From NCBI GenBank assembly GCA_034435615.1, contig DAOTWZ010000031.1:1-14187 (forward strand): a DNA stretch of 14,187 nt. The letters run 5' to 3'. The notes under the pieces are model-generated. The model searched no databases, was not told the DNA's origin, and saw nothing but the letters and a program-made list of their open reading frames with translations. The position numbers were made by a program, and so were the translations under genes. Shown here one piece after another: positions 1 through 5,494 of this stretch (positions within the stretch are counted from its first letter, which is position 1; each line of letters opens with the position of its first letter). The stretch is from H17-190 sp034435615 (GTDB lineage: Bacteria > Chloroflexota > Dehalococcoidia > SM23-28-2 > HRBIN24).

Positions 1-672
1 ATGAGCTGCCTCCCCATCACCCCCAACTACCGCCCCATTGGCGACGGGATTTACGCCCTGGAGGGTGGCGGGGTCGCTCCCTCCGTCTCCCGCCTGGTGC
101 GCTGGGCCCTCCGAGGAGGGAGAGGGGACACCCCCCGCCTCACCCGCCGTCGCCTCTCGGCCATGCGCCATGGCTCCACCCTCCACGAGCGGCTCCCCGC
201 CATCGCTGCCAGGCGGCCCCTAGGTGAGGATGCGCCGCCCTGGGCGGCCAGGGCGGTCAGATTCTTATGGCGCTGGCCTGCCGCCCGCTGGCACGCTGAG
301 GCCGTGCTGGTGTCAACCTCACCCCCACTGGTGGGGCGGGTCGACCTGCTCGGGGTGGGCCAGGAGGGGGCCCTGGTGGTGGACATCAAGACTGGGGCGC
401 TACGTATCCGTGACCTCCTCCAAGCTGGCCTCTATGCCTGGCTGGCCTCTAGTGTCCTCCGCCGCCCCTGCATTGGGGCCTATGTGCTGACCTTAAGGGG
501 CGACACCTGCTCCAGCGTCCGGGTGGGCAGGGAGTGGCTGTCTGCCGCCCGTGGCCTGGCCGCCCTCTGGGCTCTCACCCACGATGGCGAGGGCCGCCAG
601 CTACCGGGCTGGCAGTTGGTGGAGGGTGAGGCATCACGGAGGGGCGGCCACGCTGTAGCGCTCCCGGCGTAA
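1..672 (+). CDS. PD-(D/E)XK superfamily nuclease, RecB/Cas4-like, small (223 aa)
   Basis: Probably a metal-dependent DNA nuclease of the RecB/lambda-exonuclease/Cas4 fold. The core motifs appear in the right order. They are GSTLH (G58, H62), an acidic residue in HAEAVL (E100), GRVD (D115), the catalytic VVDIKTG (D128, K130) and the trailing QAGLY (Q141, Y145) typical of RecB nuclease domains. Only three cysteines (C3, C157, C170) are present, so the Fe-S cluster of Cas4 and AddB is unlikely. No helicase domain is attached. At 223 aa it resembles the stand-alone nucleases of phages and plasmids. The ATG is the first base of the window, so an earlier start cannot be excluded. The zinc-ribbon gene begins 23 bp downstream, suggesting co-transcription. 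Role in replication, recombination or defence is not resolvable. The fold assignment is strong; the biological role is not. Confidence 0.75.
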   Translation: MSCLPITPNYRPIGDGIYALEGGGVAPSVSRLVRWALRGGRGDTPRLTRRRLSAMRHGSTLHERLPAIAARRPLGEDAPPWAARAVRFLWRWPAARWHAEAVLVSTSPPLVGRVDLLGVGQEGALVVDIKTGALRIRDLLQAGLYAWLASSVLRRPCIGAYVLTLRGDTCSSVRVGREWLSAARGLAALWALTHDGEGRQLPGWQLVEGEASRRGGHAVALPA

Positions 673-695
673 CATAGCGCTAGGGGTGTAGCGAG

Positions 696-1055
696 ATGGG
701 CTACAAGGCGAGACGCTGCCCTTGGTGTGGCTGGTGTAGGAGACCTTACCGCGCCCGCCTCAACTACGGCCGCCTCACCGTCCTTCAGTGCCGCCGGTGT
801 TGGCGTCTAATCGAGCATAGGGAGCGCGGGAAGGACGGAAAGGTGCGCGTTTATTGCTTCGGCCCCGACCAATTATTGGCCGCCCTTGCCGCCATTCGAA
901 AGGAGACTAGGGCCGCTGAAGAGGCCAGGAGACAACGCAAGGGGCGAGGCGAGGCAGGGGCATCTACCCCTCGCCTCTCGCTCCTTGATGAGGCCCTGCG
1001 CCGCTTGGAGGCTGAGCGCGCCGCCCTCCGTGCCCAGGCGGGGGAGAGGGCATAA
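696..1055 (+). CDS. Small zinc-ribbon protein with basic, helical C-terminal tail (119 aa), hypothetical
   Basis: I do not recognise a named family. The N-terminal half carries CPWCGWC (C8, C11, C14) and CRRC (C32, C35) about 20 residues apart, which fits a two-knuckle zinc ribbon; a further cysteine is C54. Arginines are abundant around the ribbon, suggesting nucleic-acid contact. From about residue 57 to the end the sequence is Ala/Glu/Arg/Leu-rich and probably a continuous helix or coiled coil. An AGGGGTG ribosome-binding site at 682-688 lies 7 nt before the ATG. The gene follows the nuclease gene by 23 bp and is probably its operon partner. Such small ribbon proteins are common in phage and plasmid accessory regions, as DNA-binding or processivity factors, but the function here is unknown. 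Codon periodicity and the ribosome-binding site support a real gene. Confidence 0.65.
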   Translation: MGYKARRCPWCGWCRRPYRARLNYGRLTVLQCRRCWRLIEHRERGKDGKVRVYCFGPDQLLAALAAIRKETRAAEEARRQRKGRGEAGASTPRLSLLDEALRRLEAERAALRAQAGERA

Positions 1056-1099
1056 TGCGCTGCTGGCCAACAGGCAGGGGCCCTCAGACAGCCCCCTAG
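1055..1099 (+). other. Possible translationally coupled 14-codon ORF (uncertain)
   Basis: The stop of the zinc-ribbon gene is TAA at 1053-1055, and the sequence TAATG makes its last A the first base of a new ATG. A purine-rich GGGGGAGAGGG tract a few bases upstream could serve as a ribosome-binding site. The frame encodes MRCWPTGRGPQTAP and then stops at TAG 1097-1099. It may be a short coupled peptide or the degenerate head of a gene that has decayed, since the following sequence in this frame is only Pro/Ala-rich low-complexity translation. It may also be chance. No function can be assigned. Confidence 0.2.
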
Positions 1100-1109
1100 C
1101 CTCAGCCCT

Positions 1110-1178
1110 TAGCCCCAGGCCCTGGGCAGTCTCCACCCCTAGCCCTCATGTGGCCCCTAGCTCCAGGCCCTCGGGCAG
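1110..1178 (+). repeat. Imperfect direct repeat pair, about 20 bp
   Basis: The first unit (1110-1129) reads TAGCCCCAGGCCCTGGGCAG and the second (1158-1178) reads TAGCTCCAGGCCCT followed by CGGGCAG. They differ by one substitution and one inserted base and start 48 bp apart. The surrounding sequence repeats the shorter element CCCYTAGCYC several times. Function unknown. Confidence 0.6.
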
Positions 1179-1236
1179 CTCTTCCAATCGCCACCTCCCC
1201 CAGCCTTACGCCCTCACCCAGGCCAGGGGCCCCAGA

Positions 1237-1299
1237 GTAACGCCAGGCTAGGGGGCCTAGCGTTACGCTCCCAGCCGCCCCTGGGCCCTTAGCGTAACG
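1237..1299. repeat. Overlapping, mutually exclusive inverted repeats (GTAACGC / GCGTTACGCT / AGCGTAACG)
   Basis: GTAACGC (1237-1243) is the perfect complement of GCGTTAC (1260-1266). The overlapping CGTTACGCT (1261-1269) is the perfect complement of AGCGTAACG (1291-1299), with a nested CCCAG/CTGGG stem at 1270-1274 and 1281-1285. The first hairpin has an alternative inner pairing, CTAGG/CCTAG (1248-1252 with 1256-1260). The middle arm can pair either left or right but not both. This could be two alternative RNA stems, or binding sites for a protein in DNA. Confidence 0.6.
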
Positions 1300-1457
1300 G
1301 CATCCCCAGCTCAACAGGGCCGCTTAATGCGGCGATGAGGGGGGTGTTTAGGGCCGTGACTCTAGCCCCCACTGCCAGCCAGCGCTGGCCCATTGGCCGC
1401 CACCGTGGGCTGCTGGGCGGGGCGGCCCCTCCAGATGGTGGCGCGGGTGGCGACAAG

Positions 1458-1507
1458 GCCAGGGCGAGGGCGGCCAGTCCCGTGGCGCTCCCTCCCCTCG
1501 CCCTGGC
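1458..1507. repeat. Perfect 13-bp inverted repeat with 24-nt loop
   Basis: GCCAGGGCGAGGG (1458-1470) is perfectly complementary to CCCTCGCCCTGGC (1495-1507). As RNA this is a very stable GC-rich stem. No T-run follows on either strand, so it is not a canonical intrinsic terminator. It ends about 25 to 30 bp upstream of the -35 region of the promoter at 1539-1566, so it could insulate that promoter from upstream transcription or bind a regulator. Confidence 0.6.
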
Positions 1508-1538
1508 GGGGGTGGTGGCTGCCTAAAGCGCTTGACAA

Positions 1539-1566
1539 TTGACCGGGTAGGCCCCCGGCCTACAAT
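1539..1566 (+). promoter_or_regulatory. Sigma70-type promoter reading toward the element's right edge
   Basis: TTGACC (1539-1544) and TACAAT (1561-1566) are separated by 16 bp, five of six and five of six matches to the housekeeping consensus. A perfect TTGACA at 1532-1537 is also present, but its 23-bp spacing to the -10 is too long. The expected transcript start is near 1573. No intact gene lies downstream on this strand. The transcript would enter the truncated binding-protein fragment, which suggests that the gene this promoter once served has been lost or that it is an outward-reading element promoter. Confidence 0.6.
1547..1563. promoter_or_regulatory. Operator-like palindrome inside the promoter
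   Basis: GTAGGCC-CCC-GGCCTAC is a perfect 7-bp inverted repeat with a 3-bp centre. It fills the spacer between the -35 and -10 hexamers and overlaps the first three bases of the -10. A dimeric repressor bound here would block RNA polymerase, a common arrangement in phage and mobile-element control regions. No regulator gene is visible in the window. Confidence 0.45.
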
Positions 1567-1571
1567 GGGCA

Positions 1572-1590
1572 TTACCCCAGATTTACCCCA
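1572..1590 (+). repeat. Two direct TTACCCCA repeats, 11-bp phase
   Basis: TTACCCCA occurs at 1572-1579 and again at 1583-1590, starting 11 bp apart, about one helical turn, right at the predicted transcript start. This spacing places both copies on the same face of DNA, as for a protein binding site. Two short copies could also be chance. Confidence 0.4.
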
Positions 1591-1604
1591 ATAGTGGGCC
1601 GTCC

Positions 1605-1643
1605 AGGGGTGTCAGTTTTGGGGCCGATTTTGAGGGGTGTCAG
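1605..1643 (+). repeat. Two AGGGGTGTCAG direct repeats at the element/chromosome junction
   Basis: AGGGGTGTCAG occurs at 1605-1615 and 1633-1643, starting 28 bp apart, and each is flanked by TTTTG-type sequence. The second copy is the last foreign-looking sequence before the truncated binding-protein frame. Tandem copies of a terminal motif that ends in TG...CA are typical of transposase-binding sites at the ends of IS21-like and related elements. The assignment is by appearance only. Confidence 0.45.
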
Positions 1644-2095
1644 ATAGGGATTTCGGCCGCGCTCTGGGGGAGAAGGCGGAGGGCTTCCTGGCTCCCAGCC
1701 AGTGGGAGCCTGTCCTCCCGCTGGAGCCGGACATGGGGCCGCCGCCCCGGGAGGTGGCGAGACGGCTGGTCGCCCACGGCGCCGAACCGGACTACACCGC
1801 CGCCCAGGCGTTCGCCGCCGGCCTCATCGCCGGCCATTGCCTGGAGCGGGCCGGCACCACGGACGAGGAGGCGGTATGGCGGGCGGCCCTCTCTCTGCGC
1901 TGCACCACCTTCTTCGGCCACTTCGCTCTGGAGCCGGGGAGCGGCCGGCAGGTGGGGCACGAGGTGGTCTGGGTGCAGTGGCGGGGCGGCCGCAAGGTGA
2001 CGGTCTGGCCACCGTGGGCCGGGGCCCCATCCGGCAGCCTCGGCCCTAGCGACGGCGGGCCAGGTCTCCCAGGAACTCCAGGAGTAAGCGGTTGA
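1637..2095 (+). pseudogene. C-terminal fragment of a periplasmic ABC-transporter substrate-binding protein (Leu/Ile/Val-type)
   Basis: The open frame (152 codons from a GTG at 1637) matches only the last third of the roughly 400-residue branched-chain-amino-acid-like binding proteins. Recognisable stretches are AEGFLAPSQWEP (14-25), PDYTAAQAFAAGL (51-63), the CTTFFG segment (89-94) and GRQVGHEVVWVQWRGGRKV (103-121). There is no signal peptide and no N-terminal lobe, so it cannot work as a binding protein. Family-like sequence begins at about codon 5 (DFGRAL), only a few bases after the AGGGGTGTCAG repeat, which places the break near 1642-1650. The frame itself carries no internal stop. The last 20 or so residues are atypical and overlap the 3' end of the convergent hydrolase gene by 50 bp. 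The GTG lacks a well-spaced ribosome-binding site. I consider it a relic of an interrupted gene. Confidence 0.75.
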
Positions 2096-2939
2096 CCTCC
2101 TCCGGCCTCTCCTGCTGTATCCAGTGGCCGCAATCGGCGATGAGCTCTTTGCGCAGGTGGGGCACCCAGCGCTCCATCCCCTCGGCCAGGGAGGGGCGCA
2201 GTACCGGGTCTTTATCGGCCATGAGGAGCAGAGAGGCGTGAGGGAGCATGATGTCGGCCAGGTGCTGTGTGGTCTCCCAGTTCAGGTCTATGTTGCGATA
2301 GTAGTTGAGGGGACCGGTGAGGCCGTTCTGACGGAAGGACTCCAGGTAGACGTTGAAGTCCTCCTCGCTCAGGAAGTCGGGGCGGGCGGCCACTCCCTCG
2401 TAAAGGCGGCGGAGACGCCCCCTCAGGTCTTCGCCGAAGATGCGCTCCGCTCGCCCTGGCTGCTGAAAGACCAGGACGTAGCGGAATGTCTCGTCGCCGG
2501 CGGCCACCCGGTCCTGCAGGACGCTGGTGGGCGGGAAGCCCGGCCGACCCTTGAAGGGGACGCCCAGGCTCACCACCCGCTCCACCCGCTGCGGGTGCAT
2601 GGCGGCCACCATCCAGACGATGATGCCGCCCCAGTCGTGGCCCACCAGGACGGCCCGCTCCAGCCCCAGGGCGTCCAGGAGCCCCACCACATCCCCCACC
2701 AGGTGGTGTATGTCATAGGCCTCGATCTCGTCCGGCTTGTCGGACTCGCCGTAGCCGCGGAGGTCGGGAGCGATGGCCCGCAGGCCAGCGGCAGCCAAGG
2801 CCGGTATCTGGTAGCGCCAGGAGTACCAGAGCTCGGGGAAGCCGTGACAGAGGACGACGGGGAAGCCCTGACCGGCCTCTACATAGTGGAGCCGGATCCC
2901 GTTGGCGTGGACGAAACGGTGCTGCGCCTCCCGGGTCAT
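2046..2939 (-). CDS. Alpha/beta-hydrolase, soluble epoxide-hydrolase type (297 aa)
   Basis: Predicted to open epoxides, or possibly another ester- or halide-like bond, through a covalent alkyl-enzyme intermediate in the cytoplasm. It has the oxyanion-hole motif HGFP (32-35), PDLRGYGESD (58-67), and the nucleophile elbow GHDWGG with Asp102. Aspartate rather than serine there points to epoxide hydrolase or dehalogenase. A second acid lies in DKDPVL (Asp244) and the catalytic histidine in GHW (His272). Tyr154 and Tyr214 (in LNYYRN) match the lid tyrosines that activate the epoxide oxygen, which favours epoxide hydrolase over haloalkane dehalogenase. Length is normal and there is no signal peptide. 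The ATG overlaps the protease stop as ATGA, with AGGAGG a short way upstream, so it is the promoter-distal gene of the cluster. The substrate is unknown. Confidence 0.85.
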   Translation of the reverse strand: MTREAQHRFVHANGIRLHYVEAGQGFPVVLCHGFPELWYSWRYQIPALAAAGLRAIAPDLRGYGESDKPDEIEAYDIHHLVGDVVGLLDALGLERAVLVGHDWGGIIVWMVAAMHPQRVERVVSLGVPFKGRPGFPPTSVLQDRVAAGDETFRYVLVFQQPGRAERIFGEDLRGRLRRLYEGVAARPDFLSEEDFNVYLESFRQNGLTGPLNYYRNIDLNWETTQHLADIMLPHASLLLMADKDPVLRPSLAEGMERWVPHLRKELIADCGHWIQQERPEEVNRLLLEFLGDLARRR

Positions 2940-5482
2940 GGCCGCTCGCCTCCTTCCTTCTCCTCCTGCGGGTCTTGCGGGCCGTCGTCCTCCTCGGCCT
3001 GCTTCTCGCCCTGGGCGCTGGGGACGGCCTCGGCAGGGCGGGGCTCCTCCCGCGGCCGGCCGAGACGGCGCAGCGCCTCGCTCATCTCCCGCAGGCGGCT
3101 GTCCACCAGGGCGTTGAAGCTACCCTCCGGGTAGGAGCCGTCCGGCTGGCGTTCCCCTGCCGGCATGCCGGTGAGCAGCTCTATGGCCTGGTCAACCGTA
3201 TCCACGGCGTAGATGTGGAACTGGCCCTGCCGCACCGCCTCCACCACCTCCTCCCGCAGGGCCAGGTGCCTGCGGTTGCGGGAAGGGATGATGACGCCCT
3301 GCCGGCCGGTGAGGCCGCGCACCCGGCAGACCTCGAAGAAGCCCTCTATCTTCTCGTTGACGCCGCCCACCGGCTGCACCTCACCCTTCTGGGAGACGGA
3401 GCCGGTGATGGCCAGGTCCTGGCGCAGGGGCACCTGGGCGATGCTGGAGAGGATGGCGCACAGCTCGGCCAGGGAGGCGGAGTCTCCCTCCACCGGCTCG
3501 TAGGACTGCTCGAAGGAGATGCTGGCGGAGATGGAGAGGGGTTTGTCCTGGGCGTACTTCCAGCCAAGGTAGCCGCCCAGCGTCAGCACGCCCTTGTCGT
3601 GGATGCGTCCGCTGAGCTGGGACTCCCGCTCGATGCTGACGATGCCCCGCTGCCCCAGGAAGGTGCGAGCGGTGATGCGGGAAGGCCGGCCGAAGCGGAA
3701 GTCGCCCATGTCCAGGACGGCCAGGCCGTTGACCTGGCCCACCACCTCGCCCTCCACTTCCACCATGATGACGCCCTTGGCGATGAGCTCTCGCACCCGC
3801 TCTTCCACCAGATTGAGGCGGTAGACCCTCTCCCGCAGTGCCTTCTGGACATACTCCGCCGTCACCTCTGGGGAGCCGGCCATGCCCGCCCAGTAGTCGG
3901 CCTCCACCAGGATGTCCCGGAGCTGGCCGAAGCGAGCGGAGAGCTTCTCCTGGTTCTCCACCATACGGCTGGCGTGCTCTATGACCTTGGCCACGGCGGA
4001 GCGGTCGAAGGGGCGGAGCCCGTCCCGCCGGCAGCAGGTGGAGACGAAGCGGGCATAGGCCTCCAGGTTGACGTCGGTGAGGGGGATCTGGGTATCGAAG
4101 TCGGCCTTGACCTTGAACAGCTCCCAGAAGTCGGGGTCGTAGTTGGAGAGGAGGAAGTAGACGAAGGGGTCCCCGGTGAGGATGACCTTCATGCTGATGG
4201 GGATGGGCTCCGGTTGCAGCCCCTGCGGGATGATGAAGCCGAACTGCTCGAGGGGGTCCTCCAGGCGGGCCTCGCCCGTGCGGAGGACTCGCTTGAGCCC
4301 CTCCCAGGAGCCGGGCTTGGTGGCCAGGTCGTTGATGTCCAGGACCAGGTAGCCCCCGTTGGCGCGGTGGACGGCGCCGGGGCGCAGGAGGGTATGGTCG
4401 CTGTAGTAGGTGCCCATGTGAGTCCGCCGCTCGATGCGGCCGAAGAGGTTGGCCCAGGTGGGGTTCAGCTCGATGACGATGGGCGGACCCTCGGCGCCCG
4501 AGTTGTCCACCAGCAGGTTGCAGCGGAAGGCCAGGAAGGGGTCGGTGGGAGACTCCGCCCCGGGCCTCCCCGTGGGCGGGGGCGCCATAGGCCCCGCCTG
4601 ACCCTCCCTGTCCCGGAAGAGGTCGACATGGGCCAGGGTATACTCCCGCAGCTCCTCCAGGAAGGCAGCCACCTGGGGCAGCGACTCGTACTCCCTGACG
4701 ATGTGGCTGAAGAGGCCGTTGACGGCCGTCTGCGCCACCTGGCGGTCCAGCTCCCGCAGACGGTTGGTGACGTCGCGCTCGATGGAGCGGATGCGCTCGG
4801 TGACCTCTCCCACCTTCTCCGCTATCTGGCGGTACCGCTCCTCTATCTGACGACGCATAAGGGGGTCGAGGGCGGCCACCTCCTCGGGGCCCGCCGGTCG
4901 CCCGCCGATGACGGGGACGATGGCCACGCCCATGGGGGAGAAGCGGAGGGCGAAGCCCGCCTGCTCCGCCTCCTGCTGGGCCGCTTCCATCAGCCGCTGG
5001 GCCTCCTGCTGCCCCTCCTCCAGGAGCTCGCGGCGGCGCTGCTCGTACTCCTCGCTGGAGAAGGCGCGCCGCAGGGCGGTGCGCACGTCCCGCAGTAGGT
5101 CATCCAGGGCGTCCCGCAGCCGCGCCCCCTGGCCGGCCGGCAGCCGCAGGGCGCGGGGGCGGTCTGGCTCACGGAAGTTGTAGACGTAGCACCAGTCGTC
5201 CGGGGGCCGGAGCTGCCCCAGTTGCTTCTGCCGAGCGATGGCCCGCTGGATGTACTCCTTAATGGCGCTGGTGCGTCCCGTGCCGGTGAGGCCGCTGACG
5301 AAGATGTTGTAGCCGGGACGCTCCATGGCCAGGCCGAACTCCAGCGCCTTGATGGCCCTGTCCTGGCCCACGAACTCGTCCAGGGGGGAGACCTCATCGG
5401 TGCGGCGGAAGCGGAAGCGCTCCGGGTCTATGGTCAGCCGCAGCTCCTCGGGGGAGAGGCGCAGATGGTCGTTGTCTGGCAT
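2936..5482 (-). CDS. Lon-like ATP-dependent protease (AAA domain plus S16 protease domain), 848 aa
   Basis: A cytoplasmic Lon-related protease of the COG1067 type, distinct from housekeeping Lon and without its N-terminal substrate domain. An AAA ATPase region comes first, with a P-loop GLTGTGRTS (64-72) where arginine replaces the usual lysine. A long charged helical insertion follows, then a Walker-B-like GGYLVLDI segment. The S16 protease domain is near the C terminus: GDSAS with catalytic Ser668, and VNEKIEGF with catalytic Lys711. The spacing of 43 residues equals that of the Ser/Lys dyad in E. coli Lon. The last 50 or so residues are Glu/Pro/Arg-rich and probably disordered. A strong GGAGGAGG ribosome-binding site precedes the ATG, 12 bp after ndk. 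The P-loop arginine is, as far as I recall, common in this Lon-like group, so ATPase loss should not be assumed. Substrates are unknown. Confidence 0.88.
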   Translation of the reverse strand: MPDNDHLRLSPEELRLTIDPERFRFRRTDEVSPLDEFVGQDRAIKALEFGLAMERPGYNIFVSGLTGTGRTSAIKEYIQRAIARQKQLGQLRPPDDWCYVYNFREPDRPRALRLPAGQGARLRDALDDLLRDVRTALRRAFSSEEYEQRRRELLEEGQQEAQRLMEAAQQEAEQAGFALRFSPMGVAIVPVIGGRPAGPEEVAALDPLMRRQIEERYRQIAEKVGEVTERIRSIERDVTNRLRELDRQVAQTAVNGLFSHIVREYESLPQVAAFLEELREYTLAHVDLFRDREGQAGPMAPPPTGRPGAESPTDPFLAFRCNLLVDNSGAEGPPIVIELNPTWANLFGRIERRTHMGTYYSDHTLLRPGAVHRANGGYLVLDINDLATKPGSWEGLKRVLRTGEARLEDPLEQFGFIIPQGLQPEPIPISMKVILTGDPFVYFLLSNYDPDFWELFKVKADFDTQIPLTDVNLEAYARFVSTCCRRDGLRPFDRSAVAKVIEHASRMVENQEKLSARFGQLRDILVEADYWAGMAGSPEVTAEYVQKALRERVYRLNLVEERVRELIAKGVIMVEVEGEVVGQVNGLAVLDMGDFRFGRPSRITARTFLGQRGIVSIERESQLSGRIHDKGVLTLGGYLGWKYAQDKPLSISASISFEQSYEPVEGDSASLAELCAILSSIAQVPLRQDLAITGSVSQKGEVQPVGGVNEKIEGFFEVCRVRGLTGRQGVIIPSRNRRHLALREEVVEAVRQGQFHIYAVDTVDQAIELLTGMPAGERQPDGSYPEGSFNALVDSRLREMSEALRRLGRPREEPRPAEAVPSAQGEKQAEEDDGPQDPQEEKEGGERP

Positions 5483-5494
5483 AGTACCTCCTCC

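Larger units (their letters stand above)
1056..1530. other. Repeat-rich stretch without a credible long gene
   Basis: No frame here looks like a protein gene beyond the 14-codon ORF; translations are Pro/Ala/Gly-rich shadows of GC-rich DNA. The stretch holds six CTAG tetramers (1096, 1139, 1157, 1248, 1257, 1362), a 20-bp imperfect direct repeat, overlapping inverted repeats at 1237-1299, a short GCCGC-TTAAT-GCGGC hairpin (1319-1333), a CCAGCGCTGG palindrome (1379-1388) and a 13-bp hairpin (1458-1507). This density of structure would suit a regulatory or replication/transfer region of a mobile element, or a structured RNA. None of these is established. Confidence 0.55.
1..1642. mobile_element. 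Right-hand part of a probable mobile or horizontally acquired element (family unassigned)
   Basis: Three things set this block apart from the rest of the window. It carries a phage/plasmid-style nuclease gene and a zinc-ribbon gene that have no link to the housekeeping genes. It has a long repeat-rich stretch without genes, and CTAG tetramers are much denser here. It ends at two copies of AGGGGTGTCAG, and immediately afterwards the sequence becomes the interior of a substrate-binding protein gene whose 5' part is missing. Ends of the form TGACA...TGTCA (TG...CA) are known from transposons with DDE integrase-type transposases such as IS21 and IS481, but I see no transposase here. The left end is outside the window, so the length, target duplication and family cannot be determined. 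A genomic island, a degenerate prophage or a deletion scar next to an IS end are alternatives. Confidence 0.5.

Noticed and set aside
1..672. Calling the nuclease Cas4
   Set aside because: The cysteine cluster required for the Cas4 Fe-S centre is absent, and no cas genes or array are nearby.
1335..1526. Short open frames on both strands in the repeat region
   Set aside because: Compositional Pro/Ala/Gly/Arg translations, no ribosome-binding site, and interrupted by the hairpins.
1056..1530. CRISPR array or tRNA gene in the repeat-rich stretch
   Set aside because: There are only two copies of the longest repeat with uneven spacing, no regular spacer pattern, and no cloverleaf with a T-loop GTTCRA signature could be found.
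1532..1566. TTGACA at 1532 paired with TACAAT as the promoter
   Set aside because: The 23-bp spacing is too long; TTGACC at 1539 with 16 bp is the better -35.
2975..5098. A 707-codon open frame on the plus strand
   Set aside because: It lies entirely antisense to the Lon-like protease gene, has no recognisable domain, and is a usual artefact of high-GC codon structure.
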